DNA of 64,000 nt from positions 3,834,164-3,898,163 of the forward strand of contig NZ_CP063356.1 in assembly GCF_001866075.3 (NCBI RefSeq), in the 5' to 3' direction. Shown here in pieces: positions 38,049-46,657 of the stretch; positions within the stretch are counted from its first letter, which is position 1; every line of letters starts with the position of its first letter. This stretch comes from Anaerobacillus isosaccharinicus (GTDB taxonomy: Bacteria; Bacillota; Bacilli; Bacillales; Anaerobacillaceae). The notes beneath the pieces were generated by a model. That model saw nothing but the letters and a program-made list of their open reading frames with translations. It had not been told where the DNA came from and made no database searches. The translations under genes were made by a program, and so were the position numbers.

Positions 38049-38786
38049 ATGGAAGAAATCAGTTTAAAACAATTGATAAATGTCTTAAAACGGCGCTTAT
38101 TCTTAATGACACTTATAACTTTGACATTTTTAGCTTCAGGATGGCTATTTACCAAGTATGTGATCACACCAACATATGAAACTTCTACTCAACTAATCGT
38201 CACACCTTCACAAAAGCAAGGAGACGCATATACTTCAAGAGAGCAATTAATAAACACCTACAATGTCATTATTACTTCACCTAGAATTTTACAACAAGTA
38301 ATTAATGAGCTTTCGTTAGAACGAACTCATAGTTCGTTACGTGAGAGTGTAAGTGTTAAAAGTGAGGGACAATCTCAGGTTGTAACGATTAGAGTAAAAG
38401 ATCGCAATCCAGAATTAACCATGCAAATTGCTGATCGAATTGCCCTTGTTTTTCAAAGAGAGGTTATTGAGATTATGAATTTCAATAATTTGTCGGTATT
38501 AACACCAGCCGAACTACCAACTGCTCCAGTCAGTCCTAATTTAATGCTAAATATGATTATATCTCTTGTTGTAGGAGGGATGCTAGCTGTCGGAATTAGC
38601 TTGTTACTAGAGTTATTTCATAATACGTTTCGGTCTGAAGATGAAATAGAAAAAGCACTTAAACTACCTGTTCTTGGAACTATTATGAATATTGAAATAA
38701 AGAAAATAGATATGAAATCACAACAAGTAAAAGCAATATCACGCCAAATTGAATCTTTGGATGGAGGAGAACCTGTTGGAACATAA
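38049..38786 (+). CDS. epsA: Wzz/EpsA-like chain-length determinant and kinase modulator
   Basis: 245 residues. Two membrane helices (about 19-38 and 168-190) bracket an external Wzz domain with ATYET-like start TPTYETSTQLIVTPSQKQGD. The conserved proline segment AELPTAPVSPN precedes the second helix. The short cytoplasmic tail activates the separately encoded BY-kinase, as in Firmicutes. AAGGAGG precedes the ATG. The stop overlaps the kinase start by 11 bases, so the two are translationally coupled. Confidence 0.9.
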   Translation: MEEISLKQLINVLKRRLFLMTLITLTFLASGWLFTKYVITPTYETSTQLIVTPSQKQGDAYTSREQLINTYNVIITSPRILQQVINELSLERTHSSLRESVSVKSEGQSQVVTIRVKDRNPELTMQIADRIALVFQREVIEIMNFNNLSVLTPAELPTAPVSPNLMLNMIISLVVGGMLAVGISLLLELFHNTFRSEDEIEKALKLPVLGTIMNIEIKKIDMKSQQVKAISRQIESLDGGEPVGT

Positions 38787-39438
38787 ACGTATCGAGAAAG
38801 CACAATTGAAAGAAGTAAAAAGAAGCTTAATTAGCCACTTCTTACCTAAATCTCAAGTGTCTGAGCAATATCGTAGAATTCGTTCAGCCATCCAGTTTGC
38901 AAGTTCAAAAAAGGAACAATCCCGCATTATCGCAATAACCTCTGCTACATCAAAAGAGGGTAAATCTACGACAGCTGCAAATCTGGCTGTCGTTTTTGCT
39001 CAGCAGCAGTATAAAGTATTACTCATCGACGCTGATATGAGAAAGCCAACATGTCACTATCAATTTAATGTAAATAATGAATTGGGACTAACAAATGTGT
39101 TGCTTGGTAATAACGACATATCGGGAGCAATTATTGTTACAACTATTCCTAATCTACACCTGTTATCATGTGGGCCTATTCCTCATAACCCAGCAGAGTT
39201 GTTAGGGATGAAAAGAATGGATTGGTTTTTGAAGGAAGTCCGCATGAGATATGACTATATTTTCATTGATACTCCACCAGTTCTTGATGTGACCGATTCG
39301 CAAATTATTGCTGAGAAGAGTGACGGTGTTGTTTTTGTAGCAAGTTCTAAAACGAAAATAGATAGTGCTAAAAAAGCTAAAAATCTAATCGTGAAGGCAA
39401 GAGGTAATCTTTTAGGTGTTGTATTAAACCGTAGTTAG
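38776..39438 (+). CDS. epsB: CpsD/EpsB-like BY-kinase (tyrosine kinase)
   Basis: 220 residues from the TTG at 38776, which has GGAGGA at ideal spacing; longer in-frame starts at 38749 and 38761 lie before that site. Walker A is SATSKEGKST (Lys63), Walker A' LLIDADMRKP, and Walker B IFIDTPPVLD. It phosphorylates tyrosines and controls polymer assembly with EpsA. The chain ends at LLGVVLNRS, right after the ATPase core, so the C-terminal tyrosine cluster of many BY-kinases is missing. Confidence 0.88.
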   Translation: MEHKRIEKAQLKEVKRSLISHFLPKSQVSEQYRRIRSAIQFASSKKEQSRIIAITSATSKEGKSTTAANLAVVFAQQQYKVLLIDADMRKPTCHYQFNVNNELGLTNVLLGNNDISGAIIVTTIPNLHLLSCGPIPHNPAELLGMKRMDWFLKEVRMRYDYIFIDTPPVLDVTDSQIIAEKSDGVVFVASSKTKIDSAKKAKNLIVKARGNLLGVVLNRS

Positions 39439-39510
39439 GCAAAGTTAGACGAGACATAGGAAGGATTTTAATCGATTAAAAAGGTGTTAAATTTGCAAAG
39501 GAGACTAAAA

Positions 39511-40680
39511 ATGAAAATTTTATATGTTACAACGATATCCAATACTATTAATGCGTTCTTGATCCCCCATATAAAATTCTTAGTTGAACAGGGAAATGAA
39601 GTTGGAGTTGCTTGTAATATCGTCGTAGATTTGAACCCTGAATTAAAAAAGCTTGGATGTAAAATTCATGATGTGAAATTTCAAAGAAACCCATTAAAAC
39701 AGGAAAATCTAACTGCTTATAGAAAAATAAAAAAAGTTGTTAAAGAGGATGGGTATGAACTAATTCATGTTCATACTCCAGTAGCATCATTATTGACTCG
39801 ATTAGCTTGTAGAAGTATTGATAAGGTAAAAGTGCTGTACACTGCACATGGTTTCCACTTTTTTAAAGGAGCCCCCAAAAAAAATTGGATTTTCTATCAT
39901 ACCTTAGAAAAAATTGCAGCAAGGTGGACCGACGGACTAATTACAATGAATGAAGAAGATTATTATGCAGCTAAAAAATTTAATTTAAGAAAAAAAGGCA
40001 CAGTTTTCAAAGTTAATGGAGTAGGTTTAGATTTTGATAGATTTGTTCCTCAAACAGCTGAAAAGAAAAAGCTGCTACGAAAAGAGTATGGTTATCAAGA
40101 TGATGAGCTTTTATTAATTTACGTTGGCGAGCTGAGTTATCGAAAGCATCAAGATCATTTAATAGAAGCAATGGGTAAACTTAAAGGTAGACTTAACAAT
40201 GTTAAGCTTTTACTTGTCGGAGACGGTGATCTATTAGATGAATATACTGACATGATCCGAAATTTTGATTTAGAAAAAGAAGTTGAGTTATTAGGTTACC
40301 GTAAAGACGTCCATAACCTTATGTCTCTTTCTGATATTGCCGTTTCATCGTCAAGACAAGAAGGGCTTCCAGTTAACGTTATGGAGGCGATGGCGACAGG
40401 ATTACCACTTGTCGTTACCAATTGTAGAGGGAATCGTGACTTAGTGACTGATGGTGTAAATGGTTTTGTTGTTGGAGTTGATCATCCCGCAGCTACTGCT
40501 AACGCAATTTTTAAGTTAGCACATTCTGAAGAATTAAGAAATCAATTTTCTATTAAAAATAGGGAATTGATTCAAAACTATTCACTAAATCATGTAATCG
40601 GTGAAATGAAGGAGATATATCAGTTTCAATCTAGCAAACACGATAATTTTTCAAGCATGTTAGTCAACACGAACATATAA
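39511..40680 (+). CDS. epsD: Glycosyltransferase (GT4), EpsD-like
   Basis: 389 residues with a GT-B fold. The N-terminal acceptor domain (MKILYVTTISNTINAFLIPH, IHVHTPVASLLTRLA, YTAHGFHFFKGAPKKNW) is close in pattern to B. subtilis EpsD. The C-terminal nucleotide-sugar domain has YVGELSYRKHQDHLIEA and SSSRQEGLPVNVMEAMATGLPLV with the EX7E signature. The ATG at 39511 is chosen because AAAGGAG lies 7 bases before it. Followed by a terminator. Confidence 0.9.
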   Translation: MKILYVTTISNTINAFLIPHIKFLVEQGNEVGVACNIVVDLNPELKKLGCKIHDVKFQRNPLKQENLTAYRKIKKVVKEDGYELIHVHTPVASLLTRLACRSIDKVKVLYTAHGFHFFKGAPKKNWIFYHTLEKIAARWTDGLITMNEEDYYAAKKFNLRKKGTVFKVNGVGLDFDRFVPQTAEKKKLLRKEYGYQDDELLLIYVGELSYRKHQDHLIEAMGKLKGRLNNVKLLLVGDGDLLDEYTDMIRNFDLEKEVELLGYRKDVHNLMSLSDIAVSSSRQEGLPVNVMEAMATGLPLVVTNCRGNRDLVTDGVNGFVVGVDHPAATANAIFKLAHSEELRNQFSIKNRELIQNYSLNHVIGEMKEIYQFQSSKHDNFSSMLVNTNI

Positions 40681-40719
40681 AAATGAACTCAAACTAGTTT
40701 CCAGTGAGTTCATTTTTTT
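40680..40719 (+). terminator. Second terminator inside the EPS locus
   Basis: Stem AAATGAACTCA / TGAGTTCATTT with T run, directly after the EpsD-like gene. Confidence 0.85.
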
Positions 40720-40745
40720 ATTAACTTTTTAAAGGAGAAATGAAA

Positions 40746-41684
40746 ATGGATTCTAATCTACGAACAGCATATATCTTACAAGTTCATAAAAATCCAGATC
40801 AGATAAATAAATTTATTAATCAACTTATTTCAGACGAACAAGCAGATGTTTATGTTCATATTGACCGCAAAAGTTTTAACCAATTGAAAGGAAAGATAGT
40901 AGATAGTCCTCGGGTGAAAATATTAACCCAGAGTATAAGCTGTGATTGGGGAGATATCAGTCAGGTGGATACAACACTTCTCTTATTAAGAGAAGTAATA
41001 GCATCAAAAATCGAATATGATTTTGTTTGCTTACGAAGTGGGCAAGATTTATTAATTAAAGATGGGTTTAAGGACTATTTAATGGAGAATAAGGATAAAA
41101 TTTTCATTACGTTAAGAGATGTTAGTTGGAAGAACTTAGGGTTAATGGAAATGAACTGGTCAAAAATGACTCGAAAAAGATATACGACAGCTCATCCAAT
41201 TAGGATCTATCGAAGAATAATGCAAACTTTATATCGAAGCGGTATAAATATTTCCCCAAATACAAAGCCATGGCCAAAAGATTACTCATTTTATGTAGGT
41301 TCACAATGGTTTACCATTCCATTTGATGTCGCCAGTTACATCATGAAATTCTTGGATGAAAATGAATGGTATCGGGACTATTTCGAGAATACGATGTGTC
41401 CGGATGAGTGGTTTTTTCAAACTCTGATAATGAATTCACATTATAAAGAAAATGTCGTAAATAATAATCTCTTTTATTTCAATTGGGGAGCAACTTTTAG
41501 CGATCGAAACTCTCCTTTGGACTTAACGATGGAAGATATGAGTGCAATGGAGGAATCAGGTCAGTATTTTGCAAGGAAATTTGATGAGAAGGTTAACCCA
41601 GACATTATTAATTACTTTGCTAATAAGACTACGTTTGCACGAAGAAAGAGTGCTAGAAAAGAAGAAGTTAATGCTTCATTCTAA
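40746..41684 (+). CDS. Core-2/I-Branch-type beta-N-acetylglucosaminyltransferase
   Basis: 312 residues of the Branch family (GT14): AYILQVHKNPDQINKFINQL, VYVHIDRKS, YDFVCLRSGQDLLIK, FYVGSQWFTIPFDVASYI, TMCPDEWFFQTLIMNS. The family adds branching N-acetylglucosamine or xylose. The ATG at 40746 is 8 bases from GGAG; the in-frame ATG at 40740 is too close to it. First gene of a three-gene group with the PLP decarboxylase and ATP-grasp genes. Confidence 0.85.
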   Translation: MDSNLRTAYILQVHKNPDQINKFINQLISDEQADVYVHIDRKSFNQLKGKIVDSPRVKILTQSISCDWGDISQVDTTLLLLREVIASKIEYDFVCLRSGQDLLIKDGFKDYLMENKDKIFITLRDVSWKNLGLMEMNWSKMTRKRYTTAHPIRIYRRIMQTLYRSGINISPNTKPWPKDYSFYVGSQWFTIPFDVASYIMKFLDENEWYRDYFENTMCPDEWFFQTLIMNSHYKENVVNNNLFYFNWGATFSDRNSPLDLTMEDMSAMEESGQYFARKFDEKVNPDIINYFANKTTFARRKSARKEEVNASF

Positions 41685-41714
41685 AATAAGAAGTACTTTG
41701 GAGGAGAGAATACG

Positions 41715-43001
41715 ATGGGAAATATGATTGAAGAGAACGCAGCTAGACAGATCTTCAATTATTCTACAATTAAAAAATTAGATGAGGAGAATGGCTCCTC
41801 ATTCTACTTATTAAATATAGATCAATTGAGAACTAATTTTAAGAAGATTGAAAAGGCATTTAAAAGTCGATATGAAAATTTTATCATTGGCTACTCTTAT
41901 AAAACGAATTATGTGCCATATTTGTGTAAAGAACTATCAAAATTTGGAGCGTATGCTGAAGTAGTTTCTCGCCTAGAATATGATTTAGCCTTAAAAATAG
42001 GTCAGGAATCTAACAAAATCATCTTAAATGGTCCATTAAAAACGAGTGAGGACATAGAGAAGGCGTTAAACAACGAAAGTATCATCAATCTAGACTCGAT
42101 GTATGAAATTGAATTTGTAAGAGAATATAGTCAACAGCACCCAAATAAGGAGATTAAGGTTGGCCTAAGAGTTAACTTTGATCTATCAGAGAATGGTGAA
42201 AGTCCCCTAGTCGAAGGCCATGAAATAAGTAGATTTGGGATTTGCGTTGAAAATGGCGACTTGCAACATGTGGTAGAGCAATTAAAGGCAGTGAGTAATA
42301 TTCAAATTGTTGGTTTGCATGGTCACTTTTCAACAAGCAACAGAAAGGTAGCTACCTTTAGAAGAATAACAGAGCAGCTTTGTCAGTTAGCGAAGGAGCA
42401 TTTCCCAACTACGATAGAATATATCGACATTGGTGGTGGCATTTTTGGTGAAGTACCAAAATCTCTTATTGAAAATGCCCCAACGTTTGATGATTATGCA
42501 GAAGCTGTCTGTAAGATCATGAAACGTGAATTTGACCATTACGATTATAAACCAGCTTTGATCCTTGAACCTGGAATTTCAATGGTTGCTAATTGTTTTA
42601 CTTTTACAGCAAAGGTTATTGCAACAAAAAAAATAAACGATCAACAATTTGTTTTAGTTGATGGGAGTGTTCACAACATCAAACCAACGCTCCATAAAAA
42701 AAATCTCCCAATGAAGTTAGTAAGTAAAGATCATACAAAAGAAAAGGTGAAGGATACCTTTCAAATCGTTGGTTATACTTGCTTAGAAAAAGATTATTTA
42801 GCACGTGATGTCCAAGGTCAATTACCACAACCAGGTGATTATTTTATCTTTGATAATGTAGGAGCGTATACAATCGTGTTAAACCCACCATTTATAAAAG
42901 AAAGACCGGCAATCGTTGCTTATGATAACGATGAAATTATTGTCGTACGAAAAAAAGAAACGATTTCCGAATTTTTTAACGAAGATATATATAAATTTTA
43001 A
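41715..43001 (+). CDS. PLP-dependent decarboxylase, diaminopimelate decarboxylase-like
   Basis: 428 residues with the alanine-racemase-fold barrel (PLP lysine Lys63 in GYSYKTNYVPYLC; phosphate-binding IDIGGGIFG) and a C-terminal beta domain. The family removes the alpha-carboxylate of diaminopimelate, ornithine/lysine or related D-centred substrates. Location inside an EPS cluster and not with lysine genes argues for a specialised substrate, perhaps an amino-acid decoration. GGAGGAG precedes the ATG. Its stop is 21 bases before the ATP-grasp start. Confidence 0.8.
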   Translation: MGNMIEENAARQIFNYSTIKKLDEENGSSFYLLNIDQLRTNFKKIEKAFKSRYENFIIGYSYKTNYVPYLCKELSKFGAYAEVVSRLEYDLALKIGQESNKIILNGPLKTSEDIEKALNNESIINLDSMYEIEFVREYSQQHPNKEIKVGLRVNFDLSENGESPLVEGHEISRFGICVENGDLQHVVEQLKAVSNIQIVGLHGHFSTSNRKVATFRRITEQLCQLAKEHFPTTIEYIDIGGGIFGEVPKSLIENAPTFDDYAEAVCKIMKREFDHYDYKPALILEPGISMVANCFTFTAKVIATKKINDQQFVLVDGSVHNIKPTLHKKNLPMKLVSKDHTKEKVKDTFQIVGYTCLEKDYLARDVQGQLPQPGDYFIFDNVGAYTIVLNPPFIKERPAIVAYDNDEIIVVRKKETISEFFNEDIYKF

Positions 43002-43022
43002 GTTGATATAGGGGGAGAAAAT

Positions 43023-44018
43023 ATGAATATATTAATTTGTAGTGTCGGACGTCGAGTGCAATTGATTGAATATTTCAAAAAAGAGTTAGCGAAAGTAAAT
43101 GGGAATGTCATAGCTGTTGATTGTGATAGAACGGCCCCAGCATTGTACCATGCAAATAACTTTGAAGTCGTTCCTCGTATCGACGATCCTGAGTATATTA
43201 ACGATCTTAAAAACATTTGTCAAAAATATAATGTTAAAGGGATTTTATCATTAATCGATCCTGAATTAACGTTATTAGCTAGTTTTAAAGAAGAGTTTGA
43301 AAAAGAGGGAGTTAAAGTTATAGTATCGGATAAAAAAGTTGTTGATCTATGTTTTGATAAGTATTTAACCTACAAGTTTTTAGAAAATAATAACCTAACA
43401 TTTGTACCGACTTATCTTGATTTTGAAACAGTAAGTCAGGACATTGCCAGTGGTAAGTTAAAATTCCCTTTAATCGTGAAACCAAAAGAAGGTAGTGCTA
43501 GTATTGGCGTTCAAAAAATTACTGACATTAAGGAACTTGAAGTATTTTTACAGAATAATCATAATTACATCGTCCAGCCCTTTATTGATGGTAGTGAGTA
43601 TTGTGTTGAATGTTATATAGATTTAGAAACAAAAAAAATTACGAGTTTGTTTAGTAAGCGGAAGTTTAATATGAGATCTGGCGAAACAGATAAATCAATA
43701 TCAGTAAAAGATCCTGTCCTAAATGATATCGTTGAAAAATTAATTGATACGTTAAAACCGTTGGGTCCTGTAGATATTGACTTTTTTAAAACTGATAAGG
43801 GTTATTTAATTTCCGAAATAAATCCAAGGTTTGGTGGGGGCTATCCTTACGCCTATGAGATGGGACATAATTTTATCGAAAAACTAATTAACAACCTTAA
43901 AGGATTACCTAACCAAACATATTCAAAATATCAAGGGATTTACAATGAAGGAGAAACGATGGTGAGGTATGACCATTTTACAATTTTAAAACGTAATCCA
44001 TTGGATATGATCAGCTAA
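43023..44018 (+). CDS. ATP-grasp ligase (carbamoyl-phosphate-synthase-like)
   Basis: 331 residues. The N-terminal PreATP-grasp Rossmann domain (MNILICSVGRRVQLIEYFK, VIAVDCDRTAPALY) precedes an ATP-grasp domain with FPLIVKPKEGSASIGVQKI, the EYCVECYIDLE strand and metal-binding SEINPRFGGGYPYAYEMG. Such enzymes make amide, ester or peptide bonds from a carboxylate via acyl phosphate. Together with the preceding decarboxylase and glycosyltransferase it may attach an amino compound to a uronic acid or lactyl group. Substrate unknown. GGGGGAG precedes the ATG; a terminator follows. Confidence 0.82.
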   Translation: MNILICSVGRRVQLIEYFKKELAKVNGNVIAVDCDRTAPALYHANNFEVVPRIDDPEYINDLKNICQKYNVKGILSLIDPELTLLASFKEEFEKEGVKVIVSDKKVVDLCFDKYLTYKFLENNNLTFVPTYLDFETVSQDIASGKLKFPLIVKPKEGSASIGVQKITDIKELEVFLQNNHNYIVQPFIDGSEYCVECYIDLETKKITSLFSKRKFNMRSGETDKSISVKDPVLNDIVEKLIDTLKPLGPVDIDFFKTDKGYLISEINPRFGGGYPYAYEMGHNFIEKLINNLKGLPNQTYSKYQGIYNEGETMVRYDHFTILKRNPLDMIS

Positions 44019-44037
44019 TTTTATAACGTTTAATACG

Positions 44038-44072
44038 AAAGGACATATGCTGTAATAGCGTATGTCCTTTTT
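44038..44072 (+). terminator. Terminator after the ATP-grasp gene
   Basis: Stem AAAGGACATATGC / GCGTATGTCCTTT, one G-T pair, with T run. Confidence 0.85.
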
Positions 44073-44105
44073 CAATTTAAAATATTTGAGGGGAAGGGAA
44101 GATCT

Positions 44106-45125
44106 ATGAGTATTTTAGTAACAGGGGGGGCAGGGTATATTGGTTCTCATACTTGTGTAGAACTCCTTGAGTCAGGATACGAAATCATTGTTGTTGATAA
44201 TTTTTCAAATAGTAAACCAACTGCCCTTACACGTGTAAGTACAATTACAGGGAAGGAATTCACGTTTTATGAAGCCGATTTATTAAATAAAGAGCAGCTG
44301 ACAACCATATTTTCTAATCATGATATCGAAGCTGTTATCCACTTTGCGGGTCTAAAAGCCGTAGGTGAATCTGTTTCTTTCCCTTTAAGCTATTATAGAA
44401 ACAATGTTATGGGTACTTTGAATTTATGTGAAGTGATGCAACAATTTGGCGTTAGCAAGATTGTCTTTAGTTCATCAGCTACAGTTTACGGCCGATCCAA
44501 GTCTGTTCCTTTTTCTGAAGAGCAGCCCCTACAAGCGACAAATCCATATGGGAGAACAAAACAAATGTGTGAAGAAGTGCTACAAGATATATGTATATCT
44601 AATCCCAATTGGAGTGTTGCGTTATTACGCTATTTCAATCCAGTTGGAGCTCATCCTAGTGGTCTAATTGGTGAAGACCCAAACGGGATTCCGAACAATC
44701 TTTTCCCATTTATAAGTCAAGTTGCTGTAGGAAAGTTGAGTAAATTAACAGTGTTTGGGAACAATTATCCGACTCATGATGGGACGGGGGTTAGAGATTA
44801 CATCCATATTGTTGATTTAGCAAGAGGTCACTTGAAAGCTCTCGAAAAGGTGCTAAATCACCCGGGTGTTCAGGTTTATAATCTGGGGACTGGGAAAGGA
44901 TACAGCGTATTGGAAATGATAAATGCATTTGAAGATGCTTCAGGAAAAATAATTCCTTTTCAAATAGTAGCCGAAAGAGAGGGGGATATTGCTATTAGTT
45001 ATGCAGATCCTTCTAAAGCAAATCGGGAACTTAATTGGAGGGCAGAAAGGAAGATTGATGATATGTGTATGGATACATGGCGTTGGCAATCTACTAACCC
45101 GGATGGGTATGAAGAAAGTAACTAA
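44106..45125 (+). CDS. galE: UDP-glucose 4-epimerase
   Basis: 339 residues, full length. NAD binding is at VTGGAGYIGSHTCVELLESG; the catalytic set is Ser in VFSSSATVYG and YxxxK in NPYGRTKQMCEE; the C-terminal YADPSKANRELNW is typical. It interconverts UDP-glucose and UDP-galactose (or the N-acetyl forms) for the polymer. GAGGGGAAGG precedes the ATG. It is the last + strand gene before the strand switch. Confidence 0.93.
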   Translation: MSILVTGGAGYIGSHTCVELLESGYEIIVVDNFSNSKPTALTRVSTITGKEFTFYEADLLNKEQLTTIFSNHDIEAVIHFAGLKAVGESVSFPLSYYRNNVMGTLNLCEVMQQFGVSKIVFSSSATVYGRSKSVPFSEEQPLQATNPYGRTKQMCEEVLQDICISNPNWSVALLRYFNPVGAHPSGLIGEDPNGIPNNLFPFISQVAVGKLSKLTVFGNNYPTHDGTGVRDYIHIVDLARGHLKALEKVLNHPGVQVYNLGTGKGYSVLEMINAFEDASGKIIPFQIVAEREGDIAISYADPSKANRELNWRAERKIDDMCMDTWRWQSTNPDGYEESN

Positions 45126-45180
45126 TCTTTGAAAGTGACGCAAGTTGCTCAAGTTGTATAAGTAAAAATAAATTTTTCCC

Positions 45181-45223
45181 TTTTGTCTCAAAACAAGAAG
45201 TTTACTTCTTTATTGAGACAAAA
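45181..45223 (+). terminator. Long hairpin after galE
   Basis: TTTTGTCTCAA / TTGAGACAAAA with a second inner stem GAAG/CTTC, followed by a T-rich stretch. Probable galE terminator. Confidence 0.7.
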
Positions 45224-45239
45224 TTTCGTTTTTCATTAA

Positions 45240-45317
<78 letters not shown>

Positions 45318-45324
45318 TTTTCTT

Positions 45325-46419
45325 TTAATGATCTTCTTTCGGTAAATCCATCTTCTTTACCGCAGCACCAAGCTCATCATTTTTTATATGGGTATAGATC
45401 ATCGTTGTTTGGATTGACGAATGCCCAAGCTGTCTGCGTAATTTAGGAACATCATTAATGGCTGAATGATATCTAGTTGCAAATGAATGTCTAAGTTTAT
45501 GGACGGATAATGATGATTTACCAAATGCTGTAGCGTATTTTTCAACCAGTTTTTCAATGGCTCGTGGCGTTAAGCGCCTCGTCGTGCCTTTAGGCCCCAT
45601 AGATGATGCTACAAACAATGATTTCGTTGTTTTTGATATGTTATAGCGTTCATTACGGACTGCTAAATATTCCTTAATATCTAGCATTGCTTGATCGCTA
45701 ATATAGACGTATTGCTCTTTATTTCCTTTACGAATGACTCTTACAGTATTTTTTTGAAAATCGATATCGTCAAGATCGAGCCCGACAAGCTCGGATAATC
45801 GCAGTCCAGAGCCTAAAATAAGTGATACAATGGCAGTGTCGCGCTCACGATTTTTCTGGTGGAAGTTTGCTATTTTCTTATTGTCTTGGTTTGCTAAACC
45901 GTAATCGTGGGCCACAAACTGTCTGAATTCAGCATATTCATCACCACGAAGTATTTTCCCTTCCATTCGGTTGGCCATTGTTTCTTGATCTTCTTTAATG
46001 TTATTTAATTCGATTTTAGCCATCACATTCCGTGATAAATATGGCTCTAAGTTACTTGTTTCAGCGATGTTTTGTAAGTAATTAAAGAGTGATTTTAATG
46101 CAGATAATTTGCGATTAACTGTTAGCTTTGAGTTATTTAAACGGAATTCTAGGAACGATAAAAAATCCTCGATTTGCTGTCTTGTTAGTTTTTCTAATAC
46201 TTCAAGGGGGATATCTTTACGATCACCATGATATATTTCTTCAGCTAAGATCCAGTCAAAGAAAATAAGATAATCATGACAGTAGTTTAATAATGATGCA
46301 GGTGACAATTTTCGTTTTCGTTTATCTATGTATTCAACAACATACCAAGGAAGTTGTTTAGCTTTTTCCTCAATACGTTCATAATAACGTGTTCGATTTT
46401 CTTGAGTCACAGTAATCAC
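45325..46419 (-). CDS. xerS: Tyrosine recombinase XerS
   Basis: 364-residue site-specific recombinase. The N-terminal SAM-like core-binding domain (about 25-125) precedes the catalytic domain with Arg207 (GSGLRLSEL), Lys231, His307 and Arg310 (VHKLRHSFATRY), His333 (LGHSSIQTT) and nucleophile Tyr342 (MIYTH). Length and N-terminus match XerS of streptococci and some bacilli, which resolves chromosome dimers alone at difSL. Here the gene lies 58 bases from a XerCD-type dif candidate, and may act in dimer resolution at the terminus. It is the first gene of the minus-strand half. Confidence 0.85.
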   Translation of the reverse strand: MITVTQENRTRYYERIEEKAKQLPWYVVEYIDKRKRKLSPASLLNYCHDYLIFFDWILAEEIYHGDRKDIPLEVLEKLTRQQIEDFLSFLEFRLNNSKLTVNRKLSALKSLFNYLQNIAETSNLEPYLSRNVMAKIELNNIKEDQETMANRMEGKILRGDEYAEFRQFVAHDYGLANQDNKKIANFHQKNRERDTAIVSLILGSGLRLSELVGLDLDDIDFQKNTVRVIRKGNKEQYVYISDQAMLDIKEYLAVRNERYNISKTTKSLFVASSMGPKGTTRRLTPRAIEKLVEKYATAFGKSSLSVHKLRHSFATRYHSAINDVPKLRRQLGHSSIQTTMIYTHIKNDELGAAVKKMDLPKEDH

Positions 46420-46544
46420 ATCCTTTGTTACTATTTTATAAAATAATGATTAATTCGTCAAATTTATATTTTACGTAATAATGTAAAAGAAGTAACTAAA
46501 GTCTAAAATTTATAAAGTTTACCGCCATGGATTTTATAAGAATA

Positions 46545-46574
46545 AATGATCGAGTGCTGGTACACTCGATCATT
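46545..46574 (+). repeat. Orphan hairpin related to the antitoxin RNA 5' end
   Basis: A perfect 12-bp stem AATGATCGAGTG / CACTCGATCATT with loop CTGGTA. The core CGAGTGCTGGTACACTC is identical to the hairpin in the antitoxin-like RNA at 51.9 kb, and the preceding AGAATAAA is also shared. No toxin frame or antitoxin terminator follows, so it looks like the remnant of a third copy. Confidence 0.55.
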
Positions 46575-46657
46575 GTTAGACATTTGCCGTGCACAAAACA
46601 ATGCTTAAATATATTTAATGGTTTTTTCATTTAAAGGAGATCCTTACGCAAATTCTT

